Positions 23,638 to 32,859 of a stretch of DNA of 34,418 nt are shown piece after piece. The DNA is taken from contig JASJDJ010000074.1 in NCBI GenBank assembly GCA_030065635.1, positions 1-34,418 on the forward strand, read 5' to 3'. Below the pieces are notes generated by a model. It did no database searches. It saw nothing but the letters and a program-made list of their open reading frames with translations, and was not told the DNA's origin. Both the position numbers and the translations under genes were made by a program. The DNA comes from Xenococcaceae cyanobacterium MO_188.B32. GTDB lineage: Bacteria; Cyanobacteriota; Cyanobacteriia; Cyanobacteriales; Xenococcaceae. Position 1 is the stretch's first letter, and the number at the start of each line of letters is the position of its first letter.

Positions 23638-24174
23638 ATGTCTCGTATTGGTAAGCGTCCAATTACCATCCCCGATAAAGTAACTGTAGATATTAAAGAT
23701 TCTCAGGTTACAGTCAAGGGCCCTAAAGGAACTTTAGCCAGAGAATTACCCTCTCTGGTGGCTGTCGAACAAGATGGTAATACATTGCAAGTGGCAGTTC
23801 AAAATGATTCTCGCCTTGCCCGTCAGCGTCATGGACTTTCTCGTACGCTAGTGGCAAATATGGTAGAAGGAGTATCCAAAGGATTTGAGAAAAAACTGCA
23901 AATTCAAGGGGTGGGCTATCGCGCCCAAGCTCAAGGAAAAAAACTAACCCTCAATGTAGGCTACAGTAAACCCGTAGAGATGGAGATGCCCGAAGGAATT
24001 ACTGTAGCAGTAGAAAAAAATACAGAAATTACTGTTAGTGGTATTGACAAAGAAGTCGTCGGTAATACCGCTGCCACAATTAGGGGAGTGCGTCCTCCAG
24101 AACCCTATAAAGGAAAAGGCATTCGCTATTTAGGCGAAATGGTCAGACGCAAAGCTGGTAAGACAGGTAAATAG
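23638..24174 (+). CDS. rplF: 50S ribosomal protein L6 (uL6)
   Basis: Large-subunit protein near the sarcin-ricin loop and factor-binding site. The 178-residue product is made of two repeated domains; it has [19 protein letters not shown] at the start, [20 protein letters not shown] at the domain join, and [20 protein letters not shown] near the end. AAGGAG lies nine bases before the ATG. rplR follows after five bases, so the two are almost certainly coupled. Confidence 0.97.
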   Translation: MSRIGKRPITIPDKVTVDIKDSQVTVKGPKGTLARELPSLVAVEQDGNTLQVAVQNDSRLARQRHGLSRTLVANMVEGVSKGFEKKLQIQGVGYRAQAQGKKLTLNVGYSKPVEMEMPEGITVAVEKNTEITVSGIDKEVVGNTAATIRGVRPPEPYKGKGIRYLGEMVRRKAGKTGK

Positions 24175-24179
24175 AAAAT

Positions 24180-24542
24180 ATGAAACTTTCGCGCAAAGAT
24201 TCGGTACAACGTCGCCATCGACGTATTCGTAAAAAAGTTAACGGTACTTCCGAGCGTCCTCGCTTATCTATCTTTCGTTCTAATAATCATATTTATGCTC
24301 AAGTGATTGACGATGTAGCTCAAAATACGTTGGCTGCTGCCTCAACTGTAGAACCAAGTTTAAAAGGTGAATTAGCTTCTAGTGCTACTTGTGAAGCTTC
24401 CGCTGCGGTAGGCAAACTTGTCGCGCAAAGAGCTTTAGAGAAAGGAATTGCCAAAGTTGTTTTCGATCGCGGTGGTAATCTCTACCATGGTAGAGTCAAA
24501 GCTCTGGCTGAAGCTGCTCGCGAAGCCGGTTTAAATTTTTAA
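24180..24542 (+). CDS. rplR: 50S ribosomal protein L18 (uL18)
   Basis: 5S rRNA-binding protein of the central protuberance. The 120-residue product has [20 protein letters not shown], then [14 protein letters not shown] and the C-terminal [20 protein letters not shown] and EAGLNF. The N-terminal basic stretch that binds 5S rRNA is present. The ribosome site is weak and lies inside the rplF stop region. rpsE follows after 27 bp. Confidence 0.97.
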   Translation: MKLSRKDSVQRRHRRIRKKVNGTSERPRLSIFRSNNHIYAQVIDDVAQNTLAAASTVEPSLKGELASSATCEASAAVGKLVAQRALEKGIAKVVFDRGGNLYHGRVKALAEAAREAGLNF

Positions 24543-24569
24543 TTAATAGCAATAAGGTATTACTAAATT

Positions 24570-25097
24570 ATGGCAAAAACAAAGTCGCGGAAAAAAAGCC
24601 GTGCCAAAGACAAAGAAACTAATTGGCAAGAGCGAGTAGTTCAGATTCGTCGTGTCAGTAAAGTAGTTAAAGGCGGTAAAAAACTGAGCTTTCGTGCCAT
24701 TGTGGTAGTTGGCAATGAAAAAGGTCAAGTGGGAGTCGGGGTTGGTAAAGCAGCAGATGTAATTGGTGCCGTACGCAAAGGCGTTGCCGATGCTAAAAAA
24801 CAATTGGTAGAAGTATCCCTAACCAAAGCTAGCTCTATCAATCATGTTACTAATGGTGTAGCTGGGGGAGCTAAAGTATTTATGCGTCCTGCTGCTCCCG
24901 GTACTGGAGTAATTGCAGGGGGAGCAGTTCGTACGGTCTTAGAATTGGCTGGTGTTAAAAATATCTTGGCCAAACAATTAGGTTCTAATAATCCTCTCAA
25001 CAACGCTAGAGCAGCCATTGATGCGTTAGAAGGCTTACGTACTTTTTCAGAAGTAGCCCAAGAGAGGGGTGTTTCTTTAGAGCATCTCTATGCTTAA
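24570..25097 (+). CDS. rpsE: 30S ribosomal protein S5 (uS5)
   Basis: Small-subunit protein at the mRNA entry and decoding region; its N-terminal dsRBD-like domain contains the ram and spectinomycin-response area. The 175-residue product includes [40 protein letters not shown], and [20 protein letters not shown]. The 22-residue hydrophilic N-terminal stretch before WQERVV is Lys/Arg-rich. rplO begins 22 bases after its stop, from the ATG preferred here. Confidence 0.97.
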   Translation: MAKTKSRKKSRAKDKETNWQERVVQIRRVSKVVKGGKKLSFRAIVVVGNEKGQVGVGVGKAADVIGAVRKGVADAKKQLVEVSLTKASSINHVTNGVAGGAKVFMRPAAPGTGVIAGGAVRTVLELAGVKNILAKQLGSNNPLNNARAAIDALEGLRTFSEVAQERGVSLEHLYA

Positions 25098-25119
25098 TTC
25101 TGTCCTGGGAGGAATAGTT

Positions 25120-25566
25120 ATGCAATTAAATAATATTACCCCAAAATCTGGCTCAAAAAAGCGAAAAAGACGTGTAGGTCGCGGTATATCTGCCGGACAA
25201 GGAGCTAGTTGTGGTTTTGGTATGCGCGGTCAAAAATCGCGATCGGGTACGGGAACTAAACCTGGTTTTGAAGGTGGACAAATGCCTTTGTACCGAAGAG
25301 TACCCAAGCTCAAACATTTTCCTTTAATCAATCCCAAATCCTACACGATTATCAATGTTGACAAGCTGTCATCTCTAGAGGCGAATACAGAAGTAACTTT
25401 AACCTCGCTGATGGAAAGTGGCATTGTTACTAGCAATGATGGCCCCCTGAAAATATTGGGCAATGGTGAATTGAATGTGCCATTAACAGTAAAAGCAGCA
25501 GCTTTTAGCACTAGTGCCCGACAAAAAATAGAAGCTGCTGGGGGCAGTTGTGAACTTACTAAATAA
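25120..25566 (+). CDS. rplO: 50S ribosomal protein L15 (uL15)
   Basis: Late-assembly 50S protein with a long basic N-terminal arm. From ATG 25120 the product is 148 residues: [20 protein letters not shown], then [20 protein letters not shown] and [20 protein letters not shown], the family signature. I chose 25120 over the in-frame ATG 25090, which overlaps rpsE, because GGGAGGAA lies seven bases before 25120 and the homology starts there. Normal length. Confidence 0.95.
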   Translation: MQLNNITPKSGSKKRKRRVGRGISAGQGASCGFGMRGQKSRSGTGTKPGFEGGQMPLYRRVPKLKHFPLINPKSYTIINVDKLSSLEANTEVTLTSLMESGIVTSNDGPLKILGNGELNVPLTVKAAAFSTSARQKIEAAGGSCELTK

Positions 25567-25689
25567 GTAAGCAAAAAAGAGATGGTGATTGGTACTATCA
25601 TAAGTTTAAGGTAAAAAAAATTAATATAAGATAACATTTACCAGTCCATAACTTATTTAAACTGCCAACTAAACCAGAGGTAACCTTTC

Positions 25690-27000
25690 ATGGTTCGAGA
25701 TAAAACGCCAACGGCACAAGAAACTTTTTTACAGATGGCTCAAGCAGCCGGGCTTCGAGGTCGGCTGCTAGTCACTATTGGTCTTTTAATATTGGTACGC
25801 TTCGGCATTTTTGTCCCCGTGCCAGGAATTAACAGAGAGGCTTTTGCTGCGGGAATTCAAAACAGTTCCGTACTCGGTTTTCTCGATATCTTCAGTGGAG
25901 GAGGTCTTTCTGCTCTGGGCATATTTGCCTTAGGTATTATTCCTTTTATTAATGCCTCTATTATCATGCAGTTACTTACGGCTGCGATTCCTGCTCTCGA
26001 AGATCTACAAAAAAACGAAGGAGAAGCAGGTAGAAGAAAAATTTCTCAAATTACTCGCTATGTTACTTTGGGCTGGGCAATAATTCAAAGCACGGGTCTG
26101 ACTGTTGGCTTACTTCGTCCTTATGCCAACGATTATGGGCTGTGGTTTGTCATCGAAACAGTACTGGCTTTGACTGCTGGCTCGATATTTGTGATGTGGG
26201 TATCGGAGTTGATTACCGAACGGGGCATTGGTAATGGTGCTTCTTTGTTGATTTTTGTCAATATCGTGGCAGTTTTACCGAAAACCCTGGGTAATACCAT
26301 CGAATTTGCTCAAACTGGTGGTCGCGAAGCAGTGGCACAAGTAGTTATCTTACTACTAGTGTTTTTAGTAATGATCGTTGGCATTGTCTTCGTACAAGAA
26401 GGAACTCGTCGTATTCCCATTATTTCCGCCCGTCGTCAAGTCGGTAAAAGAGTATATCGAGAAAGAACTAACTATCTTCCCCTGAGATTAAATCAAGGCG
26501 GAGTGATGCCCATTATTTTCGCTTCCGCAGTGCTGATTTTACCCTCGTCTTTAGCAGGATTTGTGGGAGCAGAAGGAGGGGTAGGTCAAGTTGTCAATCA
26601 GATTGCTATTTCTCTCCAACCGGGTAACTGGATTTATGTGGCTACTTATCTGCTGCTAATTGTATTTTTTAGCTATTTTTATGCCTCTTTAATTGTTAAT
26701 CCCGTAGATATGTCTCAAAATTTGAAAAAAATGGGGGCTTCTATCCCAGGGATTCGTCCGGGTAAAGCGACTAGTTCTTACTTGGAAAAAGTACTCAATC
26801 GACTAACTTTACTAGGTGCAATCTTTTTAGGGATTGTAGCTACTGTACCTACTTTGGTTGAAGGAGCGACAGGCGTGACTACTTTTAGAGGTTTAGGAGC
26901 TACCTCTTTACTAATTTTAGTAGGTGTGGCAATTGATACAGCTAAACAAATTCAAACCTACGTTATTTCTCAACGTTATGAGGGGATGGTTAAACAGTAA
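25690..27000 (+). CDS. secY: Protein translocase channel subunit SecY
   Basis: Central channel of the Sec translocon in the cytoplasmic and thylakoid membranes. The 436-residue product has ten predicted membrane segments, starting near residue 23 (LLVTIGLLILVRFGIFVPVPG), with the lateral-gate and plug area in FLDIFSGGGLSALGIFALGI and NASIIMQLLTAAIPALEDLQ. The ribosome-binding loop is in RRQVGKRVYRERTNYLPLRL, and GASIPGIRPGKATSSYLEKV lies in the next cytoplasmic loop. The 123-bp gap upstream of ATG 25690 and the 188-bp gap after it are long for this cluster. Confidence 0.97.
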   Translation: MVRDKTPTAQETFLQMAQAAGLRGRLLVTIGLLILVRFGIFVPVPGINREAFAAGIQNSSVLGFLDIFSGGGLSALGIFALGIIPFINASIIMQLLTAAIPALEDLQKNEGEAGRRKISQITRYVTLGWAIIQSTGLTVGLLRPYANDYGLWFVIETVLALTAGSIFVMWVSELITERGIGNGASLLIFVNIVAVLPKTLGNTIEFAQTGGREAVAQVVILLLVFLVMIVGIVFVQEGTRRIPIISARRQVGKRVYRERTNYLPLRLNQGGVMPIIFASAVLILPSSLAGFVGAEGGVGQVVNQIAISLQPGNWIYVATYLLLIVFFSYFYASLIVNPVDMSQNLKKMGASIPGIRPGKATSSYLEKVLNRLTLLGAIFLGIVATVPTLVEGATGVTTFRGLGATSLLILVGVAIDTAKQIQTYVISQRYEGMVKQ

Positions 27001-27188
27001 GTAGCTATAGCCAAGGTCAATACCTCGATTGACTATGGCGAGGTTTCCTCGTAACTCCTCTCGGTCATTGTTCAAAATTTAAGTTTGGAGGGCACAAGCT
27101 TAGAAGGGAAAAAAACAGCAAAAAAATTAATTAAATTAATTCAACTAAAGGTTATTTTTTCCTTTCTATTTCCAAGTGTAGTAACTAA

Positions 27189-27743
27189 TTGAAAAGATTA
27201 ATTTTCCTGGGACCTCCCGGGGCAGGAAAAGGTACACAAGCACAGACTTTATCAAATTATTACCAAATTCCTCATATATCGACAGGAGATATTCTTCGTC
27301 AAGCCATGACTGCTCAAACTCCCTTAGGTCAAAAGGCGAAAATTTATATGGATAAAGGAGAATTAGTTCCTGATGAATTAATTCTCGATCTGATTAAAGA
27401 GCGTTTAACTCAACCAGACAGTCAAAAGGGTTGGGTTTTAGATGGTTTCCCCCGAAATTTAGCTCAAGCTTCTTTTTTAGAACAACTACTCGCTAATTTA
27501 AATCAATCTCCCGATTTTGCTCTTAATTTGATCGTGCCAGACGAAGTTTTAATTACTCGTATGCTCGAGCGCGGGAGAAGAGACGATAACGAAGATACTA
27601 TTCGCCGTCGCCTTCAAGTTTATCGGGATGATACGGCTCCTGTGATTAGTTTTTATCAAGAAAGAGGTATTTTACAATCGATTAATGGCGATCGATCTAT
27701 GGAAGCAGTAACTTCCTCTTTGCAGGCAGCTATTGAAAGCTGA
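27189..27743 (+). CDS. adk: Adenylate kinase (short form)
   Basis: Catalyses ATP + AMP = 2 ADP in the cytosol. The 184-residue product has the P-loop GPPGAGKGT (8-16), the AMP-binding stretch STGDILRQAM, and LDGFPRNLAQA. The LID region is short (RGRRDDNEDTIRRRLQVYRD), with no zinc-finger insert, typical of cyanobacterial enzymes. The start is TTG 27189, immediately before the conserved KRLIFLGPPG; the only nearby ATG is too far in. No ribosome site is evident. It lies between secY and infA as usual. Confidence 0.95.
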   Translation: MKRLIFLGPPGAGKGTQAQTLSNYYQIPHISTGDILRQAMTAQTPLGQKAKIYMDKGELVPDELILDLIKERLTQPDSQKGWVLDGFPRNLAQASFLEQLLANLNQSPDFALNLIVPDEVLITRMLERGRRDDNEDTIRRRLQVYRDDTAPVISFYQERGILQSINGDRSMEAVTSSLQAAIES

Positions 27744-27788
27744 ACGGTAAAGATATTAATAAAAAAACAGTTTTAGAGGATAAATCAA

Positions 27789-28013
27789 TTGGCTAAACAA
27801 GATTTAATTGAAATGGAGGGTACGGTAACGGAATCTCTGCCGAATGCCATGTTTCGTGTCGATTTAGACAATGGTTTTAATGTTTTAGCTCATATTTCAG
27901 GAAAAATACGGCGTAATTACATTAAAATCTTGCCTGGAGACCGAGTTAAAGTTGAATTAACTCCCTATGATTTGACTAAGGGCAGAATTACTTATCGTTT
28001 ACGAAACAAATAA
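27789..28013 (+). CDS. infA: Translation initiation factor IF-1
   Basis: OB-fold protein that binds the A site of the 30S subunit during initiation. The 74-residue product shows [40 protein letters not shown] and [14 protein letters not shown], the complete family. The start is TTG 27789 (MAKQDL), behind GAGGATAAATCAA, which gives a usable ribosome site. TTG also starts adk, so two consecutive genes use the weakest common start. A strong promoter lies just downstream, before rpmJ. Confidence 0.95.
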   Translation: MAKQDLIEMEGTVTESLPNAMFRVDLDNGFNVLAHISGKIRRNYIKILPGDRVKVELTPYDLTKGRITYRLRNK

Positions 28014-28060
28014 CAAATTAGTCCAGATTACCCATGGATTTGGATATCAAATTATATTAT

Positions 28061-28090
28061 TTGACATGAGAGTACAATATAAAATATAAT
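28061..28090 (+). promoter_or_regulatory. Near-consensus sigma-70 promoter before rpmJ
   Basis: TTGACA (28061-28066), an 18-bp spacer, then TATAAT (28085-28090), both perfect hexamers. The start site would be near 28097, only about 23 bases before the rpmJ ATG. It would drive rpmJ-rpsM-rpsK-rpoA-rplQ independently of the main cluster promoter. Confidence 0.7.
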
Positions 28091-28119
28091 TATAAGCTTG
28101 CAGTGTGGCCAAAAAAGGC

Positions 28120-28236
28120 ATGAAAGTTAGACCATCAGTAAAAAAAATGTGTGAAAAATGTCGCGTCATTCGCCGTCGCGGTCGCGTCATGGTGATTTGC
28201 AGTAGTAACCCCAAACATAAGCAACGTCAGGGTTAG
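28120..28236 (+). CDS. rpmJ: 50S ribosomal protein L36 (bL36)
   Basis: The smallest large-subunit protein, zinc-binding type. The 38-residue product is [20 protein letters not shown] followed by [18 protein letters not shown]. The zinc ligands C11, C14, C27 and H33 are all present. The ATG at 28120 follows AAAAAAGG. It lies between infA and rpsM in the conserved order, and its short length makes it easy to miss. Directly upstream is the near-consensus promoter. Confidence 0.96.
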   Translation: MKVRPSVKKMCEKCRVIRRRGRVMVICSSNPKHKQRQG

Positions 28237-28300
28237 CTAGTGTCGTCCAATCAAAACAAAAACATTATTAAGTAAACAAAAACAGTAGGGAGAGAAAAGC

Positions 28301-28681
28301 GTGGCAAGGATTTCTGGCGTAGACCTACCCCGTGATAAGCGTGTGGAAATCGCGCTGACTTACATTTACGGGATTGGTTTATCGCGATCGCAAGAGATAT
28401 TAGCAGCAACAGGAGTTAATCCCGATACCAGAGTAAGAGATTTATCAGACGAAGATGTCTCGAAACTGCGCTCGCAACTTGAAGAATATCAGGTTGAAGG
28501 GGACTTGAGACGGTGGGAAGCGATGAATATCAAGCGATTAGCCGATATCGGTACTTATCGCGGTCGTCGTCATCGGATGGGTTTGCCTGTTAGAGGACAA
28601 CGAACTCGTACTAATGCTCGTACTCGTCGTGGTAGACGAATAACAGTAGCTGGGAAGAAAAAAGCTCCTGGCAAGAAATAA
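28301..28681 (+). CDS. rpsM: 30S ribosomal protein S13 (uS13)
   Basis: Small-subunit head protein that contacts the P-site tRNA and 50S bridges. The 126-residue product has [40 protein letters not shown] (helix-hairpin-helix), and the basic C-terminal [20 protein letters not shown]. The start is GTG 28301 behind GGGAGAG. The length is typical. It belongs to the alpha-operon-like group rpmJ-rpsM-rpsK-rpoA-rplQ. There is no rpsD here, unlike E. coli. Confidence 0.97.
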   Translation: MARISGVDLPRDKRVEIALTYIYGIGLSRSQEILAATGVNPDTRVRDLSDEDVSKLRSQLEEYQVEGDLRRWEAMNIKRLADIGTYRGRRHRMGLPVRGQRTRTNARTRRGRRITVAGKKKAPGKK

Positions 28682-28721
28682 ATAAAAATAACCCCATTAA
28701 TTTATTGACGATAAAAATAAC

Positions 28722-29114
28722 ATGGCGCAACCAAAAAGAAGAACCGGCGCAAAAAAGCAGAAAAAAAACATTCCTCATGGAGTTGCTCATATCCAATCTA
28801 CCTTTAACAACACCATAGTAACTATTTCTGATACTAGAGGAGACGTTGTGTCCTGGGCATCAGCAGGTTCTAGTGGATTTAAAGGAGCAAAAAAAGGAAC
28901 ACCCTTTGCCGCGCAAACAGCAGCAGATAGCGCAGCCAGAAGAGCGATGGACCAAGGAATGCGTCAAATTGAAGTAATGGTTAGCGGACCTGGTGCCGGT
29001 CGGGAAACAGCCATTAGAGCACTTCAAGGTGCGGGGTTGGAAATTACCCTGATCCGCGATGTTACCCCAATCCCTCACAATGGTTGCCGTCCACCTAAAC
29101 GGCGTCGAGTATAA
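28722..29114 (+). CDS. rpsK: 30S ribosomal protein S11 (uS11)
   Basis: Small-subunit platform protein that helps form the mRNA path near the E site. The 130-residue product has [40 protein letters not shown], and the C-terminal [20 protein letters not shown], the complete signature. It follows rpsM after 40 bp and precedes rpoA. Its N-terminal arm [11 protein letters not shown] is basic and disordered. Confidence 0.97.
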   Translation: MAQPKRRTGAKKQKKNIPHGVAHIQSTFNNTIVTISDTRGDVVSWASAGSSGFKGAKKGTPFAAQTAADSAARRAMDQGMRQIEVMVSGPGAGRETAIRALQGAGLEITLIRDVTPIPHNGCRPPKRRRV

Positions 29115-29236
29115 CTATAGAGGAAAGCAAAAATTTGGCGATCGGCAGCATATGCCGATAATAGATTTGGATCGGCAATTAATATTTGGGCACTTACCGT
29201 AAACCGATCGCTGTAACCATAAAGGGAGGTCAGTCT

Positions 29237-30226
29237 GTGGCACAATTCCAAATTGAGTGTTTAGAGTCTAAAACTCTCAAAAATCAACATCAGTATAGCA
29301 AATTCGTTCTGGAACCTCTCGATCGTGGTCAAGGTACAACCATTGGTAATTCTCTCAGACGAGTTTTACTGTCTAACCTAGAAGGGGCAGCAGTAACAGC
29401 GATTCGTATTGGCGGAGGAATGGCTAAAAATGGACATAAGCAAGAGCATAAATTTGGTTTTGCTACCCATGAGTTTGCCACCATCGAAGGCGTAAGAGAA
29501 GATGTGCTGGAAATTATCCTGAACATGAAGGAAATTATCCTCAAAAGCTACACCAATCAGCCTCAAATTGGTCGTTTGGTAGCAACTGGTCCGGGAACAG
29601 TAACTGCTAATCAGTTCGAGTTACCCTCGGAAGTAGAAATAATCGATCCCAGTCAGTATGTGGCTACTCTAACTGAGGGAACAACCTTAGAGATGGAGTT
29701 TAAGGTAGAAAAAGGCAAAGGTTATCGAGCTATAGAAAGAAGTAGAGATGATGCGAGTTCTCTGGACTTCTTACAAATTGATGCTGTCTTTATGCCTGTA
29801 ACTAAAGTTAATTATGGGGTGGAAGACGTTCGTGTAGATAGTTCTACAATCAAAGAGCGGTTGCTCATGGAGATTTGGACTGATGGTAGCATCAAACCAG
29901 AAGAAGCTTTATCTCAAGCAGCAGGAATCGTCGTCGACTTATTCAATCCACTTAAAGACTTGACCTTAGAAGAGATTGTGGATGAATATCAAGAAGACGA
30001 AGATCCGACCAGCCAAATACCCATTGAAGAATTACAGTTGTCAGTACGAGCTTATAACTGTCTCAAACGGGCACAAATTAATTCAGTCTCCGATCTTTTA
30101 GACTACACCCAAGAAGACCTGTTAGAAATCAAAAACTTCGGTCAAAAATCAGCCGACGAAGTAATCGATGCCTTACGTAAGCGATTGGGTATCACCTTAC
30201 CACAAGAAAAATCGGGAAAAACTTAA
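29237..30226 (+). CDS. rpoA: RNA polymerase subunit alpha
   Basis: Scaffold of RNA polymerase assembly. From GTG 29237 the product is 329 residues: MAQFQIECLESKTLKNQHQY, then the alpha-NTD (about 1-230) with LDRGQGTTIGNSLRRVLLSN, a linker with the acidic VDEYQEDEDPTSQI, and the alpha-CTD (about 260-320) with ELQLSVRAYNCLKRAQINSV and FGQKSADEVIDAL. I chose 29237 over the in-frame TTG 29186 because GGGAGG lies seven bases before it and MAQFQIE is the conserved start; the earlier frame has no ribosome site. Confidence 0.96.
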   Translation: MAQFQIECLESKTLKNQHQYSKFVLEPLDRGQGTTIGNSLRRVLLSNLEGAAVTAIRIGGGMAKNGHKQEHKFGFATHEFATIEGVREDVLEIILNMKEIILKSYTNQPQIGRLVATGPGTVTANQFELPSEVEIIDPSQYVATLTEGTTLEMEFKVEKGKGYRAIERSRDDASSLDFLQIDAVFMPVTKVNYGVEDVRVDSSTIKERLLMEIWTDGSIKPEEALSQAAGIVVDLFNPLKDLTLEEIVDEYQEDEDPTSQIPIEELQLSVRAYNCLKRAQINSVSDLLDYTQEDLLEIKNFGQKSADEVIDALRKRLGITLPQEKSGKT

Positions 30227-30265
30227 CCTAGTTCATCAAGATAGAGCAAAAAGGGACAAAAAGCA

Positions 30266-30616
30266 ATGCGACATCGCTGTAAAGTACCAGAACTGGGGTT
30301 GCCAGCCGACCGACGGCGGGCTTTACTCCGTTCTTTGGCAACTCAAATTATTCGCTATGGTCAAATAACTACCACTAAAGCTCGTGCTAAAGCAGTACGG
30401 AAGGAAGTAGAGAAAATGATCGCCCTGGCAAAAGACGGCTCTTTAGCAGCCAGAAGGCAAGCTATAGGCTACATTTACGATAAAGATTTGGTTCACGACC
30501 TGTTTGCAGCAGTCAATGACCGTTATGGCGATCGCCAGGGCGGTTATACTCGTATTGTCAGAACTAAGCGTCGTCGTGGTGATAATGCGGAAATGGCGAT
30601 TATCGAGCTAGTCTAA
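30266..30616 (+). CDS. rplQ: 50S ribosomal protein L17 (bL17)
   Basis: Exit-site protein of the 50S subunit. The 116-residue product has [20 protein letters not shown] (unusual only in its first residues, where RHRCKVPKLGRPADQR is typical), [20 protein letters not shown], and [20 protein letters not shown]. It follows rpoA after 39 bp. No ribosome site stronger than AAGGGA is visible. truA follows after 37 bp. Confidence 0.96.
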   Translation: MRHRCKVPELGLPADRRRALLRSLATQIIRYGQITTTKARAKAVRKEVEKMIALAKDGSLAARRQAIGYIYDKDLVHDLFAAVNDRYGDRQGGYTRIVRTKRRRGDNAEMAIIELV

Positions 30617-30653
30617 ACTAATGTTTCCCTAACGGATGTAAGATCGATAAGGG

Positions 30654-31535
30654 ATGAATATTAATCCCCATTTTCAGTCTGACAATTTGCAGTCATTGCC
30701 AAAAGATGAAGGGGGAAAAGCTCACGCTCCCCGAAAACAGAAAGTAGCTTTAGTTATTCAATATCTGGGAACTAACTTTCACGGTTGGCAAAGACAACCC
30801 CAAAAGAGAACTGTCCAAGAAGAACTGGAAAATGCTCTTGCTTCTATTATTGGTTTTCCCATCATTATCCATGGTGCAGGTAGAACTGATGCGGGAGTAC
30901 ACGCAGCAGCCCAGGTTGCTCACTTTGAGTATACAGGCCCAATTCCAGCGGATAAATGGGCAAAAATTCTCAACAGCAGATTGCCAGAAGATATACTAAT
31001 TAGAGCATCCGCCCAAGTTCCTTTGAACTGGCACGCTCGGTTTTCGGCAATTTGGCGACGTTATCGTTATACCATCTACACCGATAAAAGACCTAACTTA
31101 TTTATTAATTCTTTGGCTTGGCATTATTATCACCAGCCTTTGCAAGAATCTCTAATTCAAGAAGCCCTGAACCCACTAATTGGGAAACACCATCTAGCTG
31201 CTTTTAGAAGAGCAGGTTCGGCTAGAAAGCATTCTTGGGTAGAGGTACAAGTAGCTAAATGTTACCGCAATGGTTCGTTTGTTCACTTAGAAATTCAAGC
31301 TGACGGTTTTTTGTATGGTATGGTCAGGCTGCTGGTAGGAATGCTAGTAGAAGTAGGCGCCGAAAAGCGATCGCTAGAAAGTTTTACAGAAATATGGATC
31401 GACCAAAAAAGAGAAGAAGTCAAATATTCTGCTCCCGCCAAGGGATTATGTCTTTTGAGAGTAGGTTATCCTGAATTTCCTTTTCCCAAACAAGTTTGGT
31501 TTGACACTCAACCAACTTTTATGCTTGCCGATTAA
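30654..31535 (+). CDS. truA: tRNA pseudouridine(38-40) synthase TruA
   Basis: Modifies uridines 38-40 of the tRNA anticodon arm. The 293-residue product is longer than the usual ~270 because of an N-terminal tail of about 30 residues before the conserved KVALVIQYLGTNFHGWQRQP. The catalytic aspartate sits in GAGRTDAGVHAAAQVAHFEY. FLYGMVRLLVGMLVEVG is the family's C-terminal signature. The start at ATG 30654 follows AAGGGATG loosely; an internal start is possible. It stands between rplQ and rplM, the usual cyanobacterial place. Confidence 0.94.
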   Translation: MNINPHFQSDNLQSLPKDEGGKAHAPRKQKVALVIQYLGTNFHGWQRQPQKRTVQEELENALASIIGFPIIIHGAGRTDAGVHAAAQVAHFEYTGPIPADKWAKILNSRLPEDILIRASAQVPLNWHARFSAIWRRYRYTIYTDKRPNLFINSLAWHYYHQPLQESLIQEALNPLIGKHHLAAFRRAGSARKHSWVEVQVAKCYRNGSFVHLEIQADGFLYGMVRLLVGMLVEVGAEKRSLESFTEIWIDQKREEVKYSAPAKGLCLLRVGYPEFPFPKQVWFDTQPTFMLAD

Positions 31536-31574
31536 ATTACTTGTTAAATATAAGCAATTGATGTTGTTAAAGAA

Positions 31575-32030
31575 ATGATTAAGACTCCTCTACCAATAAA
31601 AGAAAGTTCAGAACAAAAATGGTATGTTGTAGACGCTGCCGAGCAGCGTTTAGGTCGCCTGGCTACCGAAATTGCAATGATTTTGCGGGGTAAAAATAAA
31701 CCTACCTTTACTCCTCACATGGATACTGGCGATTTTGTGATCGTCGTCAACGCGGAAAAAGTAGTGGTCACTGGCAGAAAGAGTAGCCAAAAGCTATACC
31801 GCCGTCACTCTGGTAGACCGGGAGGAATGAAAGTAGAAACTTTTGACCAATTACAAGCTCGTATTCCCGAAAGAATTGTCGAAAAAGCGGTTAAAGGAAT
31901 GTTACCTAAAAATGCTTTGGGACGTAAACTGTTTACTAAATTAAAAGTTTATTCGGGAGCAGAACATCCCCACCAAGCACAAAAACCTGAAGTCTTAGAT
32001 ATTAATACTATTCCCGTCGGAGGTAAATAA
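31575..32030 (+). CDS. rplM: 50S ribosomal protein L13 (uL13)
   Basis: Early-assembly 50S protein. The 151-residue product has [60 protein letters not shown], and [20 protein letters not shown]. The N-terminal [11 protein letters not shown] is the usual variable lead. It follows truA after 39 bp. The stop TAA and the rpsI ATG overlap as TAATG, so the pair is coupled. Confidence 0.97.
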   Translation: MIKTPLPIKESSEQKWYVVDAAEQRLGRLATEIAMILRGKNKPTFTPHMDTGDFVIVVNAEKVVVTGRKSSQKLYRRHSGRPGGMKVETFDQLQARIPERIVEKAVKGMLPKNALGRKLFTKLKVYSGAEHPHQAQKPEVLDINTIPVGGK

Positions 32031-32443
32031 TGCAAGCAACAGAATCTCAAGATAGAGTTGTCTACTGGGGTACAGGCCGTCGCAAATCGGCGATCGCCAG
32101 AGTTAGGTTAGTCCCTGGTAGTGGTCAACTAACCGTTAATGGTAAACCAGGAGAAGAATATTTTAATCGTATTCCTAGCTATCTTCAAGTAATTAAAACC
32201 CCATTAGAAACTTTAGGTTTTGAAAACGATTACGATATTTTAGTTAATGCTCATGGTGGTGGTCTAACTGGTCAAGCAGATGCTGTTAAACTAGGAATAG
32301 CTAGAGCATTGTGTCAACAAGACCCCAACAATCGCCAGCCATTGAAAATAGAAGGTTATTTAACTCGCGATCCCAGAGCCAAAGAAAGGAAAAAATACGG
32401 CTTACATAAAGCTCGTAAAGCACCTCAATATTCTAAACGATAA
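32030..32443 (+). CDS. rpsI: 30S ribosomal protein S9 (uS9)
   Basis: Small-subunit head protein whose C-terminal Lys/Arg tail touches P-site tRNA. The 137-residue product has [55 protein letters not shown], and ends with the conserved tail [21 protein letters not shown] precedes the ATG inside the rplM end. A TTAGCTA heptamer block follows the stop before rpmE. Confidence 0.97.
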   Translation: MQATESQDRVVYWGTGRRKSAIARVRLVPGSGQLTVNGKPGEEYFNRIPSYLQVIKTPLETLGFENDYDILVNAHGGGLTGQADAVKLGIARALCQQDPNNRQPLKIEGYLTRDPRAKERKKYGLHKARKAPQYSKR

Positions 32444-32448
32444 AGTTA

Positions 32449-32465
32449 TTAGCTATTAGCTATTA
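32449..32465. repeat. Heptamer repeat TTAGCTA x2 after rpsI
   Basis: Two perfect TTAGCTA units followed by TTA lie between rpsI and rpmE. This is the same heptamer as at 8299-8329. Confidence 0.7.
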
Positions 32466-32494
32466 GGTTCAATTCATAAAAGAAGTAAACGATT

Positions 32495-32740
32495 ATGCCT
32501 AAACCCGATATTCATCCCACTTGGTATCCAGAAGCAAAAGTCATTTTTAACGGTGAAGTTGTGATGACTGTTGGCTCGACCCAACCAGAAATTCATGTCG
32601 ATGTATGGTCTGGAAATCATCCCTTTTATACAGGAACGCAAAAAATTATTGACACTGAAGGAAGGGTCGATCGCTTTTTGCGTAAATATGGAATGCTTGA
32701 CAAAAGTGAAGAAGCTTCTGATTCAAAACAGGAAAAATAG
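32495..32740 (+). CDS. rpmE: 50S ribosomal protein L31 (bL31), zinc-free form
   Basis: Protein bridging the subunit heads. The 81-residue product has MPKPDIHPTWYPEAKVIFNG, VVMTVGSTQPEIHVDVWSGN and HPFYTGTQKIIDTEGRVDRF. It contains no cysteine at all, so the zinc-binding CxxC of the C+ type is absent; by its order of motifs it is nonetheless the long-established cyanobacterial/chloroplast L31 rather than the ykgM type. The C-terminal tail SEEASDSKQEK is polar and variable. It is the last ribosomal gene of the cluster and is followed by a terminator hairpin. Confidence 0.95.
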   Translation: MPKPDIHPTWYPEAKVIFNGEVVMTVGSTQPEIHVDVWSGNHPFYTGTQKIIDTEGRVDRFLRKYGMLDKSEEASDSKQEK

Positions 32741-32757
32741 CTTATTAGTTAATTTTA

Positions 32758-32794
32758 TAAGCCCAGCAGTTAGTTGTTGTGACTGCTGGGCTTA
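32758..32794 (+). terminator. Strong hairpin between rpmE and prfA
   Basis: The 13-bp perfect arms TAAGCCCAGCAGT (32758-32770) and ACTGCTGGGCTTA (32782-32794) enclose an 11-base loop. A T-rich stretch follows six bases later (ATTTTTATTT). It could end the ribosomal transcript, leaving prfA to its own promoter. Confidence 0.7.
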
Positions 32795-32859
32795 CCATAT
32801 TTTTATTTAAATTTAATTACCCATAAAATTAGCAAATTTTTATATAGGAGTTGAGAATA

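Noticed and set aside
25090-25119. Longer rplO start at ATG 25090 overlapping rpsE
   Set aside because: The ATG at 25120 has GGGAGGAA in front and begins at the conserved residues.
29186-29236. Longer rpoA N-terminus starting at TTG 29186
   Set aside because: The GTG at 29237 has a strong ribosome site and matches the conserved MAQFQIE start.
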